64,000 nt of DNA from Burkholderia sp. SRS-46 (GCF_004343775.1 NZ_PTXL01000011.1:124001-188000); one strand, 5' to 3'. Shown: positions 17,774-27,296, numbered from the stretch's first letter. A program made the numbers and translations. Notes: a model not told the origin generated them from the letters alone.

Positions 17774-18337
17774 ATGAGCGCAACCGTCCTCGATTCAAGA
17801 ACGGCGTTGATCGTCATCGATCTGCAGAAGGGCATCGCCGCCCTCCCCACCGCGCATCCGGCCGCCGACGTCATTCAGCGCGCCGCCGAACTGGCTGATG
17901 CGTTCCGCCGCCGCGGCCTGCCGGTCGTGCTCGTGAACGTGGCCGGCGGTGCACCGGGCCGCACGATGCAGCCGGGCCTCAAGGGACCGCTGCCGCCGGA
18001 CTGGGCCGAGCTGGTGCCCGGGCTGGATCGCCAGCCGCACGACCACGTCGTGACCAAGCGGACCTGGGGCGCGTTTACCGCCACCGACCTCGACGCGCAC
18101 TTGCGGGCCGCCGGCGTCACGCAGGTCGTGCTGTCCGGCATCGCAACCAGCATCGGCGTCGAGTCGACCGCGCGCCAGGCGTTCGAACTCGGCTACAACG
18201 TGACGCTCGCCGTCGACGCGATGACCGACCTGAACGCCGATGCGCACGCGAACAGCATCGCGCGGATTTTCCCGCGGCTCGGCGAGACGGCGTCCACGCA
18301 GGAGATCGTCGCGCTGCTCGGCGCGCGCGATGCCTGA
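17774..18337 (+). CDS. Isochorismatase-like hydrolase lacking the catalytic Cys
   Basis: A 187-residue cysteine-hydrolase-fold protein (isochorismatase/nicotinamidase family). The Asp (LIVIDLQKGIA) and Lys (VTKRTWGAF) of the usual triad are present. The nucleophile position in GIATSIGVESTARQAFE is Gly where active enzymes have Cys (TSxC). Such YcaC-relative variants are known, so it may bind or act differently. The start ATG has AGGAG 6 nt upstream. It sits behind marR and is presumably induced by the MarR ligand. Substrate unknown. Confidence 0.88.
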   Translation: MSATVLDSRTALIVIDLQKGIAALPTAHPAADVIQRAAELADAFRRRGLPVVLVNVAGGAPGRTMQPGLKGPLPPDWAELVPGLDRQPHDHVVTKRTWGAFTATDLDAHLRAAGVTQVVLSGIATSIGVESTARQAFELGYNVTLAVDAMTDLNADAHANSIARIFPRLGETASTQEIVALLGARDA

Positions 18338-18462
18338 GCGCGGTTCGGTCGCAACGGCCGATCGCGCGATGTCGGCCGACGGCCGGCTCGACGCCGGGCG
18401 AGCATCGGCCGGGGCTCCCGAAATGCGCTGAAGAATCGGCGCGGGCGTCGCCACGCGGCCGT

Positions 18463-18909
18463 TCACATCGCCGGCTTCGCCGGCGCCAGTCCATAGCGAA
18501 CCATCACCTCGACGAGCCGCTCGCGATTGTGCGGCCCGCCCGCCTTCACGATCGCGGCGATGTCGCGGAAATACCGCGCGCCGATGTCGGGCGACATGAC
18601 GACCAGCGCACGCGCGGTTTCCTCGTGCGGATTGCTGAAGTGATGGGCCGACCCGCGCGGCGTGAACATCCAGTCGCCGGGCGCGAGTTCCCGCACGACG
18701 CGATCGACCGAGTAGCGCAGCGTGCCCGACAACACGTATACGCATTCTTCATTCCGCGTGTGGCTGTGCGGCGGCGGCACCTGCGCGCCGGGCGGCACGG
18801 TCAGCTCGAATACGCCGATTCCGCCGGTCGCCGTGCCGTCGACCAGATATCGAATGATCAATTCTCCGACCGCGATCGCGTCGGTCGAAGCTGCTTCGGT
18901 GGCATTCAT
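18463..18909 (-). CDS. Cupin-domain protein
   Basis: This encodes 148 residues with one cupin barrel. Motif 1 is PPPHSHTRNEECVYVLSG (His, His, Glu metal ligands) and motif 2 is DWMFTPRGSAHHFSNPHEE (His ligand), so a metal site is complete. No signal peptide. Such single cupins are often small-molecule isomerases, dioxygenases or binding proteins; the reaction cannot be named. Neighbours give no pathway. Confidence 0.82.
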   Translation of the reverse strand: MNATEAASTDAIAVGELIIRYLVDGTATGGIGVFELTVPPGAQVPPPHSHTRNEECVYVLSGTLRYSVDRVVRELAPGDWMFTPRGSAHHFSNPHEETARALVVMSPDIGARYFRDIAAIVKAGGPHNRERLVEVMVRYGLAPAKPAM

Positions 18910-19116
18910 CTCCGCTCCCTATCGTCACGGGGTTCGTCCTCACCCGCTGTTATTGAGTGTAGGCAATCGCCGGTGCGCGCAAGACGTCGCTTTCCCGAAT
19001 CGAAGCGCAGCGCCTCGCATCGCTCGCGACACATTCGTCTGTCGAGAAACACGCGCGGGGTTTTCCATGCAGGCATGCGCTGCGAGGTCACCGCATTCGC
19101 GCGCGGCGCGATTCAC

Positions 19117-19144
19117 TTGAACCCCGCAGGCCGCGGGCTATAGT
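19117..19144 (+). promoter_or_regulatory. Likely promoter of the carbonic anhydrase gene
   Basis: TTGAAC (19117-19122) and TATAGT (19139-19144) are separated by 16 bp, 57 nt before the start codon. Confidence 0.5.
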
Positions 19145-19200
19145 GGATCAATCCGACTCCGGGCCGCACGCGCCGGTCGCCCAAGAAGAGGAACAACATC

Positions 19201-19944
19201 ATGTGCGACACCTTCGACTATCCAAAGCACTACGGCAATTCGGGCCGCCGCCGCTTTCTGCGGCTCGCCGGCATCGCATCGGTGGCCGGGTTCGCGAGCC
19301 CGCTTGCCGTGCTGACGGCGCGCGCCGATGCGTTGACGAAGGCACAGCGCGAGCGCATGACGCCGGAACAGATCATCGACGTGATGAAGCAAGGGAACGC
19401 GCGCTTCCAGAAAGGCGAGCGAAAAGCCCGCAACTACCTGCGCGAACAGCGGGCAAGCGCGAGCGGACAGTACCCGGCGGCCGTGCTGCTCAGCTGCATC
19501 GACTCGCGCGCGCCGGCGGAAGTGATCATGGATCTCGGGATCGGCGACATCTTCAACTGCCGCGTCGCCGGCAATGTCGAGAACAGCGACATCCTCGGCA
19601 GCATGGAATTCGCGTGCAAGCTGTCCGGCGCGAAAGTGGTCGTCGTGATGGGACACACCGCGTGCGGCGCGATCAAGGGCGCGATTGCCGATGCCGAGCT
19701 CGGCAATCTCACCGGCCTGCTGGCGAAGATCAAGCCCGCGGTCGAGGCCACCCGGTACGACGGCGAGCGGTCCGCGACGAACTATGCGTTCGTGGACGCC
19801 GTCGCGCGCAAGAACGTCGAGCTGACGCTCGCCGGCATTCGCCGGGACAGCCCGGTGCTCGCCGAACTCGAAGCCGGCGGCAAGATCAGGATCGTCGGTG
19901 CGATGTACAACCTGGGGACGGGCGCGCTGGAATTCCTCGGCTGA
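19201..19944 (+). CDS. Beta-class carbonic anhydrase with Tat signal
   Basis: A 247-residue zinc enzyme interconverting CO2 and bicarbonate. The zinc ligands and catalytic Asp-Arg pair are visible: SCIDSRAPAE (Cys, Asp, Arg) and GHTACGAIKGA (His, Cys). Residues 1-42 form a twin-arginine signal (GRRRFLRLAGIASVAGFASP, cleavage near ARA-DA), so the enzyme is exported folded to the periplasm, unlike the usual cytoplasmic beta-class enzymes. Its own promoter precedes it. No operon partner. Confidence 0.93.
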   Translation: MCDTFDYPKHYGNSGRRRFLRLAGIASVAGFASPLAVLTARADALTKAQRERMTPEQIIDVMKQGNARFQKGERKARNYLREQRASASGQYPAAVLLSCIDSRAPAEVIMDLGIGDIFNCRVAGNVENSDILGSMEFACKLSGAKVVVVMGHTACGAIKGAIADAELGNLTGLLAKIKPAVEATRYDGERSATNYAFVDAVARKNVELTLAGIRRDSPVLAELEAGGKIRIVGAMYNLGTGALEFLG

Positions 19945-20038
19945 TCGCCGCGCGGCCCGCGCCGGCCGCATCGTTCGGCGCGCGCGTCAGCCGCGCGCGC
20001 CGAACGAACGTCGTCCTTGGATCAGGCATCGCGCAGGA

Positions 20039-21409
20039 TCACGCGACCGGCGGCGCATGCCCGCTGTCGCCGAAGCCGCGCGCGTCGTCGTACTCCCGCG
20101 AAATGTCCTTGTTGGTGTAATCCCCGAGCCGCGACGCCGCGATCAGGCTGATCGCCGCGCACACCAGCACGTACACCGCGATCGCATAGCCCGAATGGTA
20201 GTAGGCGAACAGCGCGGTCGCGATCAGCGGCGCGGGGCCGCCCGCGATCACCGACGCCAGCTGGTAGCCGAGCGACGCGCCGCTGTAGCGCAGCCGCCCG
20301 GTGAACGATTCGGCGATCAGCGCGGCCTGCGGCCCGTACATCATCGCGTGCGGCACCAGCGACAGCACGATGGCCGCGAAGATCAGCGCCGGGTCGCGGG
20401 TATCGACCATCGCGAAATAGAGGAACCCGAACAAGCCGGCGACGGCGGCGCCGATCATGTACATCCGCCGCCGCCCGATCAGGTCGGACACGTGGCCGAA
20501 CAACGGAATGGTGACGAACTCGACCACCGACGCCGCGAGCACCGCGATCAGCAGCAGGTTGCGCGACGCGCCGAGCGTCGACACGCCGTAGGTGAACACG
20601 AAGGCCGTGAAGATGTAGAACGGCGCCTGCTCGGCCATCCGCGCGAACGCCGAAAGCAGGATGTCCTTCGGCTGGCGGCGGATGACTTCGAGCATCGGCG
20701 CCTTCTCGATCCGGTGCTCGGCCAGCAGCCGCGCGAAGATCGGCGTCTCGAGAATGTTCAGGCGGATGTAGAGGCCGATCGCGACCAGCACGATGCTCAG
20801 GAGGAACGGCACGCGCCAGCCCCACGTGAGGAATGCGCTGCCGGACAGCCAGCTCATCGCGAGCACCGCCAGGTTCGCGAGAAACAGCCCTGCCGGCACG
20901 CCGAACTGCGGCCACGCGGCCACGAAGCCGCGATGCGAATTGGTGCGCGCCCATTCCATCGACATCAGCACCGAGCCGCCCCATTCGCCGCCGACGCCCA
21001 CGCCCTGGATGAAGCGCAGCACCGTGAGCGCGACCGCGCCCCAGATGCCGATCACCGCGTAGGTCGGCACGAAGGCCACGGCGAAGGTGGCGAGCCCCAT
21101 CAGCAGCAGCGTCACGATCAGCGTGGCCTTGCGCCCGATGCGATCGCCGTAGTGGCCGAAGATCGCGGCGCCGACCGGCCGCGCGACGAAACCGACCGCA
21201 TAGATCAGGAAGGCCTGCAATGTGCCGACGAGCGGGTGGGATTGGGGAAAGTACAGCTTGGCGAAGACCAGGCCGGTGACCGTGCTGTAGAGGAAGAAGT
21301 CATACCATTCGATCGTCGTACCGACCGTGCTGGCGACGACGGCGCGACGCAACTGGCGCCGGCCCTCCTCGTCGGAGAGGGGCGTTGCCCCGGGTTGCAT
21401 GGCAGCCAT
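20039..21409 (-). CDS. MFS transporter, metabolite:H+ symporter (MHS) family
   Basis: A 456-residue, 12-TM inner-membrane carrier. MHS-family marks: TIEWYDFFLYSTVTGLVFAK in TM1, the loop GHYGDRIGRK between TM2 and TM3, and RFIQGVGVGGEWGGSV. Relatives (ProP, KgtP, ShiA, citrate and benzoate carriers) take up organic acids or osmolytes with protons; the substrate here is unknown. The start MAAMQPG has GAGGGGA about 7 nt upstream; the frame is open 17 codons further without a ribosome site. Confidence 0.92.
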   Translation of the reverse strand: MAAMQPGATPLSDEEGRRQLRRAVVASTVGTTIEWYDFFLYSTVTGLVFAKLYFPQSHPLVGTLQAFLIYAVGFVARPVGAAIFGHYGDRIGRKATLIVTLLLMGLATFAVAFVPTYAVIGIWGAVALTVLRFIQGVGVGGEWGGSVLMSMEWARTNSHRGFVAAWPQFGVPAGLFLANLAVLAMSWLSGSAFLTWGWRVPFLLSIVLVAIGLYIRLNILETPIFARLLAEHRIEKAPMLEVIRRQPKDILLSAFARMAEQAPFYIFTAFVFTYGVSTLGASRNLLLIAVLAASVVEFVTIPLFGHVSDLIGRRRMYMIGAAVAGLFGFLYFAMVDTRDPALIFAAIVLSLVPHAMMYGPQAALIAESFTGRLRYSGASLGYQLASVIAGGPAPLIATALFAYYHSGYAIAVYVLVCAAISLIAASRLGDYTNKDISREYDDARGFGDSGHAPPVA

Positions 21410-22069
21410 TTTGCATCCCCTCGAGAAAAGGGCGATAGATGTATAGACAATTCTGCACACCAGGGGTTCCGGCGATGCACGGCGGATGGCGCGCGCCCCG
21501 CCGCACGCGAACGGTGTCGCCGTATTCGTGCCCGATGACGACGATACAAGCCTGAAACCTTCAGGCCACCCCGTCGTGAATCGCGCAGGCCGATCGCGCC
21601 GCTTTCACGAAGCCGGCATGGCCGTGAAGCGGCTTCGTCGTCGTCAATCGTGCCGCCTGAATGCGCCGCCCATCCTTGCTTGTGCCGGTTCGCCTCGGGA
21701 AAACGCGCAGCCGGCCGGCAACCGTCGATGCCGATGATCGGCCCGTGCATGGCCGCCGCGCATTCGCGCTGTTCCCGCCGTTACGTTACATCCGTGAACG
21801 ATTTCGCGATGGCGGCCGTATCCCGGCCACGCTCGCACGCGACAAGCGGACCGCCGCACGCTCGCCGCCACTGCGCCGAACCCGCCGACCGGCAAGCGTC
21901 GGCGGGCGTTGCCGAGGCGCGCGCACCGCGCGGCGGCTCGCGGCCGGCAACGCTGGTACGGATTCTGCATCTCGTCCGGCACAAGCACCGCGCGGCGACC
22001 AGCGCGGATACGGGGAAACGGCCGGGCCCGTCCACGGACGCGCTCGCCAAAACGTACAACGGGGTCACC
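21410..22069. other. 660-bp stretch without a convincing gene
   Basis: Frames continue through this stretch on both strands, but they show no family resemblance and no ribosome site. The plus-strand frame open from 21650 only becomes gene-like after the ATG at 22070. The region near 21430-21455 probably contains the promoter of the MHS transporter. Confidence 0.4.
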
Positions 22070-22393
22070 ATGGGTGCGCTGCCAAATCAGTCAGATGCGC
22101 AATTCCAGGCGTTCATGAACCGGTTGCTCGAACAACCGGAAGCGGCCTGGAGCGAAAAACAAAGAATGGAAATCGACATGGCGCACACGCTGTCGGCCGA
22201 CATGCTGCAGATGGCCGAGCGCATGCGCGCCGGCCACGCGGATCTCGAATCCGGGCTCGTGCTGCTCAAGTATGCGAAGGTGCTCGACTACATCCTGTCG
22301 TCGCTCGCGTCGCGCCGGGAAATTCATCCGCAGACGCTGCGCACGATCTTCCGGCTCGCGAACCTCAAGATGCACGACGCGTATCCGGAGTAA
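22070..22393 (+). CDS. Conserved-looking hypothetical protein
   Basis: This encodes 107 residues from MGALPNQSDAQFQAFMNRLL. It is predicted all-helical and amphipathic (LSADMLQMAERMRAGHADLE, LLKYAKVLDYILSSLASRRE), with no signal or TM. The sequence has normal high-GC codon use, supporting a real gene. No family recognised. It is convergent with the MocR gene, 36 bp apart. The start is the first ATG where gene-like sequence begins; the ribosome site is weak. Confidence 0.55.
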   Translation: MGALPNQSDAQFQAFMNRLLEQPEAAWSEKQRMEIDMAHTLSADMLQMAERMRAGHADLESGLVLLKYAKVLDYILSSLASRREIHPQTLRTIFRLANLKMHDAYPE

Positions 22394-22429
22394 GCGCCGC
22401 GCGGCCGGTCGCGGCACGACGCGCGCGTT

Positions 22430-23866
22430 TCAGCCGCGCGCGCACTCCCCGGCCAGCCGCCCGAGCGTCTTCAGCGCCTGCTCGATCTGCGCGGACCACG
22501 GATAGCTGTAGTTCAGCCGGATGAAATGGTGGTAGTTCCCGCCGGCCGAGAACATGTGGCCAGGCCCGACGGTGATGCGCTGCGCGAGCGCGAGCTGGTA
22601 CAGCCGCATCGCGTCGACCTGCGGCGGCAGCTCGACCCACAGCACATAGCCGCCCTGCGGGTGCGACAGCCGCGTGCCTTCCGGGAAGAAGCGTCGCACC
22701 ATCGCGCTCATCATGTTCGCCTGCTGCGCGTACTGCTTGCGAATCCGCCGCAGATGGAAGTCGTAGCCGTCGTGCTTCAGGTACTCGGCGATCGCGAGCT
22801 GCTCGGTCACCGGCGTCGCGAGCGTGTTCAGGAATTTCAGCTTCTCGACCTGGTCGCGGTAGCGCCCCGGTATTGCCCAGCCGATCCGGTAGCCGGGCGA
22901 CAGGCTCTTCGAGAACGATGCGCAGTGCAGCACGAGCCCTTCCCGGTCGAACGACTTCAGCGCGCTGGGCCGCGCGTCGCCGTAGTACAGCTCCTGGTAC
23001 ACGTCGTTCTCGATCGCCGGCACCTGATGTTTCGCGAGCAGCTCGACGAGCGCGCGCTTGCGCGCGTCGGACATCTGGAACCCGAGCGGATTCTGGAAGT
23101 TCGGCATCACCATGCATGCGGCGATCGGCTCGCGTTCGAGAATCCGCGCGAGCGCGTCGAGGTCGATGCCGTCGTTCGGATGCGTCGCGACCTCGATCGC
23201 GCGCATGCCCATCCGCTCGATTGCGTGCAGCATCGCGTAGAACGTCGGCGATTCCACCGCGATCGTGTCGCCCGGCCGCGCGACCGCCTGCAGGCACAGG
23301 TTGATCGCCTCGGTCGCGCCGATCGTCACGACGATCTCGTCGCGCTCCACCGGGATCCCGCTTTCCAGGTAGCGCCGCGCGATCTGCCGGATCAGCTCCT
23401 GGTTGCCCGGCGGCAGGTCGTCGATCACGCCCCAGCGGGTGCGCCGCCGCGCGATCGCCTGCGCATGCCGCGCGAGCCGCTGCACCGGAAACTGCGTCGC
23501 GTCCGGGTACGGCGAGCCGAGCGGCACCGCGTCGTCGCGCGAAATCGAGCGCAGCGTCGACAGCACGAGCCGGCTCACGTCGACGGCCGACGACGTCGCC
23601 ACCGGCGCCGACGCATGCAGTTCCGCGACGTCGTCGCGCCCCGAGCGCGCCTTCACGAAATAGCCGGACTGCGGCCGGCTTTCGATCAGCCCGCGGCTTT
23701 CGAGCACCAGGTAGGCGCGCAGCACGGTCGTGATGCTGATCCGGTGCTGGCGGCTCGCCTGCCGCACCGACGGAATCCGCTCGCCCGGCCGGTAGACGCC
23801 GTTCTCGATCTGCGCCTGCAGATCGTCGGCCAGTTTGTCGTAGCGCTTCGCGCGGCTCTCTTTCAC
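22430..23866 (-). CDS. MocR-type regulator (GntR HTH plus aminotransferase-like domain)
   Basis: This encodes 478 residues. Residues 1-75 are a GntR-type winged helix (YRPGERIPSVRQASRQHRIS, then ITTVLRAYLVLESRGLIE). The rest is a fold-type-I aminotransferase domain with the PLP lysine in ASFSKSLSPGYRIGW. MocR proteins use PLP or an amino-acid/PLP adduct as effector. It is divergent from the YdeP-type gene (143 bp apart), with an inverted repeat between them, so it probably controls that gene and itself. Confidence 0.92.
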   Translation of the reverse strand: MKESRAKRYDKLADDLQAQIENGVYRPGERIPSVRQASRQHRISITTVLRAYLVLESRGLIESRPQSGYFVKARSGRDDVAELHASAPVATSSAVDVSRLVLSTLRSISRDDAVPLGSPYPDATQFPVQRLARHAQAIARRRTRWGVIDDLPPGNQELIRQIARRYLESGIPVERDEIVVTIGATEAINLCLQAVARPGDTIAVESPTFYAMLHAIERMGMRAIEVATHPNDGIDLDALARILEREPIAACMVMPNFQNPLGFQMSDARKRALVELLAKHQVPAIENDVYQELYYGDARPSALKSFDREGLVLHCASFSKSLSPGYRIGWAIPGRYRDQVEKLKFLNTLATPVTEQLAIAEYLKHDGYDFHLRRIRKQYAQQANMMSAMVRRFFPEGTRLSHPQGGYVLWVELPPQVDAMRLYQLALAQRITVGPGHMFSAGGNYHHFIRLNYSYPWSAQIEQALKTLGRLAGECARG

Positions 23867-23879
23867 TTTGCTTTCACAC

Positions 23880-23922
23880 GTACAGTTCTGTTCTGCAATG
23901 CATCAGTTTCGCGCAACTGTAC
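23880..23922. promoter_or_regulatory. Inverted repeat in the MocR/YdeP divergent promoter
   Basis: GTACAGTT (23880-23887) and AACTGTAC (23915-23922) are perfect reverse complements 27 bp apart. They lie in the 143-bp gap between the MocR gene and the oxidoreductase gene, as expected for a dimeric MocR contacting two separated half-sites. Confidence 0.55.
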
Positions 23923-24009
23923 TCTTTTTCAGGATGAACAGGTGTACACGCAGCGTGCAACGGGCCGCGCGTAACCTGAGTCCATCGCTTCCCCCCCGAC
24001 ACCCGCATC

Positions 24010-26334
24010 ATGAAAAAGAAACCCGCCAACCCACGCATCGAGCCGTACACCCATCCCGCCGCAGGCTGGGGTGCGCTGAAAGCCGTCACGGTCAACCTGA
24101 TCAAGGAGCGGGTGTCCGGCAGCAATTACCGCACGCTGTTCCGCCAGAACCAGCCGGACGGCTTCGACTGCCCCGGCTGCGCGTGGCCCGACCGCAAGCA
24201 TGCGTCGACCTTCGAATTCTGCGAGAACGGCGTGAAGGCCGTGGCGGCCGAAGCGACCAGCAAGCGCGTGACGCCCGAGTTCTTCGCCGCGCATACGGTC
24301 ACCCAACTGCTCGAACAGACCGACTACGCGCTCGAGCAGCATGGCCGCCTCACCGACCCGATGATCTACGACGCGCGCACCGACCGCTACGTGCCGATCG
24401 CGTGGGACGACGCGTTCGCGCTGATCGCCCGCCACCTGAAGGCGCTGCCCGACCCGGACCAGGCCGCGTTCTATACGTCCGGCCGCGCGAGCAACGAGGC
24501 GGCGTTCCTGTACCAGCTGTTCGTGCGCCGCTTCGGCACGAACAACTTCCCCGACTGCTCGAACATGTGCCACGAGGCGACGAGCCGCGGGCTGCCGCCG
24601 TCGGTCGGCGTCGGCAAGGGCACGGTCACGCTCGACGATTTCGAGCACGCGGATACGCTGCTGATCTTCGGCCAGAACCCGGCGACGAACCATCCGCGGA
24701 TGATGGGCGAACTGCGCGAATGCGCGAAGCGCGGCGCGACGATCGTGTCGATCAATCCGCTGAAGGAGCGCGGCCTCGAGCGCTTCGCCGATCCGCAAAG
24801 CCCGATCGAGATGCTGACGATGTCGGGCACCAACATCGCGTCGACGTTCATCCAGCCGACGATCGGTGGCGATTTCGCGCTGATCAAGGGCATCGCGAAG
24901 CGCGTGCTGGAATTCGACGACGACGCGCGCAAGAACGGCGCCGCGCGCGTGCTCGACACCGCGTTCATCGCCGAGCACACGGCCGGCTTCGACGCGTTCG
25001 CCGACGACCTGCGCAACGAAAGCTGGTCGGCGCTCACCGCCGAAAGCGGCGTGCCGTACGAGCAGATCGACAGCCTCGCGCGGCTCTATGCGCGCAGCGA
25101 GCGCGTGATCGCGACGTGGGGGATGGGCCTCACGCAGCACAAGCACTCGGTCCAGACGGTGCAGATGCTGACCAACCTGATGCTGATGCGCGGCAACATC
25201 GGTCGCCCCGGCGCGGGCCTGTGCCCGGTGCGCGGCCATTCGAACGTGCAGGGCAACCGCACGGTGGGTATCGAGGAAAAGCCGTCGCAGGCGTTCCTCG
25301 ACCGGCTCGGCCAGGTGTTCGATTTCGCGCCGCCGCGCGAGCACGGCTACGACGTCGTCGAGACGATCGAGGCGATGCTCGAGGGCCACCTGAAGGTGTT
25401 CATCGGCCTGGGCGGCAACTTCGCGATGGCGACGCCCGACACGCCGCGCACCTGGGAAGGCCTGCGCCGCTGCGCGCTGACCGTGCACATCACGACGAAG
25501 CTCAACCGCAGCCACCTGATCCACGGCCGGGACGCGCTGATCCTGCCGACGCTCGGCCGCACCGAGATCGACCTGCAGGACAACGTGCCGCAAGGCGTGA
25601 CGGTCGAGGATTCGATGAGCATGGTGCACGTGTCGTACGGGATGAACAAGCCGGCCTCGCCGAACCTGATGTCGGAGACGGCGATCGTCGCGCACATCGG
25701 CCATGCGGTGTTCGGCAGCGACAAGATCGACTGGCTCGCCTACAAGGACGATTACGCGAAAGTCCGCGACGCGATCGAGGCGACCCTCGACGACTTCTAC
25801 GACTACAACGCGCGCATCGCGAAACCGGGCGGCTTCCACCTGCGCGTCGCATCGCGCGACCGCGAGTGGCTGACGCCGACGGCCAAGGCGAACTTCATCG
25901 CGCACGCACTGCCGACCGACACGCCGATCCAGCGCGCCCGCGCGCTGCACGGCGAGCGCCTGATGACGCTGATGACGACCCGCTCGCACGACCAGTACAA
26001 CACGACCGTGTACGGGCTCGACGACCGCTATCGCGGCGTGTTCGGCCAGCGCCGCGTCGTGTTCGCCAATCCGGACGATCTCGCGATGCTCGGCCTGAAG
26101 GCCGGCGAGTGGGTCGACCTGGAAACGGTGTGGCACGACGGCATCGAGCGGCGCGCCGACGGCTTCCTGCTGGTCGCGTACGACATTCCGCGCGGCTGCA
26201 TCGGCGCGTATTATCCGGAGACGAACCCGCTCGTGCCGCTCGACAGCGTCGGCGACGTCTGCAACACGCCGACGTCGAAATCGGTGCCGGTGCTGCTGCA
26301 TCGCGCCGCGGCACCGGCGGCGCAGGCCGCCTGA
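24010..26334 (+). CDS. FdhF/YdeP-family molybdopterin oxidoreductase
   Basis: A 774-residue cytoplasmic molybdoenzyme of the formate dehydrogenase-like YdeP group. The N-terminus has a Cys cluster (FDCPGCAWPDRK, then FEFCENG) differing from the classic CxxCxxxC. Then come the molybdopterin domains (FYTSGRASNEAAFLYQ, NMCHEATSRGL, FGQNPATNHPRM, GLGGNFAMATPDT) and a C-terminal MGD-binding domain (TTRSHDQYNTTVYGLDDRYR). E. coli YdeP is linked to acid resistance, but the reaction is not established. No beta or gamma subunit is adjacent. It is followed at 12 bp by a bestrophin gene. Confidence 0.9.
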   Translation: MKKKPANPRIEPYTHPAAGWGALKAVTVNLIKERVSGSNYRTLFRQNQPDGFDCPGCAWPDRKHASTFEFCENGVKAVAAEATSKRVTPEFFAAHTVTQLLEQTDYALEQHGRLTDPMIYDARTDRYVPIAWDDAFALIARHLKALPDPDQAAFYTSGRASNEAAFLYQLFVRRFGTNNFPDCSNMCHEATSRGLPPSVGVGKGTVTLDDFEHADTLLIFGQNPATNHPRMMGELRECAKRGATIVSINPLKERGLERFADPQSPIEMLTMSGTNIASTFIQPTIGGDFALIKGIAKRVLEFDDDARKNGAARVLDTAFIAEHTAGFDAFADDLRNESWSALTAESGVPYEQIDSLARLYARSERVIATWGMGLTQHKHSVQTVQMLTNLMLMRGNIGRPGAGLCPVRGHSNVQGNRTVGIEEKPSQAFLDRLGQVFDFAPPREHGYDVVETIEAMLEGHLKVFIGLGGNFAMATPDTPRTWEGLRRCALTVHITTKLNRSHLIHGRDALILPTLGRTEIDLQDNVPQGVTVEDSMSMVHVSYGMNKPASPNLMSETAIVAHIGHAVFGSDKIDWLAYKDDYAKVRDAIEATLDDFYDYNARIAKPGGFHLRVASRDREWLTPTAKANFIAHALPTDTPIQRARALHGERLMTLMTTRSHDQYNTTVYGLDDRYRGVFGQRRVVFANPDDLAMLGLKAGEWVDLETVWHDGIERRADGFLLVAYDIPRGCIGAYYPETNPLVPLDSVGDVCNTPTSKSVPVLLHRAAAPAAQAA

Positions 26335-26346
26335 GGAGAACCCGGC

Positions 26347-27264
26347 ATGATCGTCCGTCCCCGCGAGCACTGGCTGCGGATGCTGTTCGTCTGGAACGGC
26401 TCGGTGCTGCAGTCGATCCTGCCGCAGCTCGCGCTGACGCTCGCGATCAGCATCGTCGCGCTGTGGACCGGCGGCCGCGTGATGGGCGAGAAGGTGCCGC
26501 TGAACCCGACGCCATTCACGCTGATCGGCCTCACGCTGGCGATCTTCGCGGCGTTCCGCAACAACGCGAGCTACGACCGCTACCGCGAGGCGCGCGCGCT
26601 GTGGGGCGGCGTGCTGACCGCGGCGCGCACGCTGGTGTCGCAGATGCTCGCGTACGGCGTGTTCGACACCGACGGCGAGCGCCGCACATTCGTGCGCACG
26701 GTGATCGCGTTCGTCTATGCGCTGAAACACCAGCTGCGCGGCACCGATCCCGAGGCCGACCTGCGACCGCTGCTCGACGATGCGGCATACGCGCGGATCG
26801 CCCCGCTGAAGTTCCGCCCGGTCGCGATCCTGCACGGGCTGCGCGCGACGCTCGCCGCGCGCGCCGACGACGGGCGCCTCGCCGACACGCGCCTGTGGAT
26901 GCTCGATGCGCGGCTCGACGAGCTGGTCGCGATGGTCAGCGGCTGCGAGCGCATCGCGTCGACGCCGATCCCGTTCTCGTACGACGTGCTGCTGCACCGG
27001 ACCATCTACGCATACTGCGTGCTGCTGCCGTTCGGCCTCGTCGATTCGATCGGCGCCGCGACGCCCTTCGTCACCGTGTTCGTGGCCTACACGCTGATCG
27101 CGCTCGACGCGATCGCGCATGCGATCGCCGAACCGTTCGGCACCGGCCCGAACCATCTCGCGCTCGATGCGATCACGCGCCAGATCGAGCGCACGCTGCT
27201 CGAGCTGAACGGCGATCCGCTGCCGGAAGAAGTGACGCCGGGCAAGCACTACCGCCTGCCTTGA
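26347..27264 (+). CDS. Bestrophin-family membrane channel protein
   Basis: This 305-residue protein is of the bestrophin/UPF0187 type. It begins MIVRPREHWLRMLFVWNGSV. TM segments lie near residues 22-45 and 58-75, followed by the marker FRNNASYDRYREARALWG and later TMs including HRTIYAYCVLLPFGLVDSIG and the loop DAIAHAIAEPFG. Bestrophins form pentameric anion or cation channels. It starts 12 nt after the YdeP-type gene with GGAG before the ATG, so the two are almost certainly co-transcribed under MocR. A joint role in pH or ion homeostasis is a reasonable inference. Confidence 0.9.
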   Translation: MIVRPREHWLRMLFVWNGSVLQSILPQLALTLAISIVALWTGGRVMGEKVPLNPTPFTLIGLTLAIFAAFRNNASYDRYREARALWGGVLTAARTLVSQMLAYGVFDTDGERRTFVRTVIAFVYALKHQLRGTDPEADLRPLLDDAAYARIAPLKFRPVAILHGLRATLAARADDGRLADTRLWMLDARLDELVAMVSGCERIASTPIPFSYDVLLHRTIYAYCVLLPFGLVDSIGAATPFVTVFVAYTLIALDAIAHAIAEPFGTGPNHLALDAITRQIERTLLELNGDPLPEEVTPGKHYRLP

Positions 27265-27296
27265 CGCCCCGCTCCGTCCCGCTGCGCGTGCGGCGC

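Noticed and set aside
22070..22393. Extending this gene upstream to 21650 (247 codons)
   Set aside because: The added part is Cys/Arg/Pro-rich without family character and has no ribosome site; only the part from 22070 reads like a protein.
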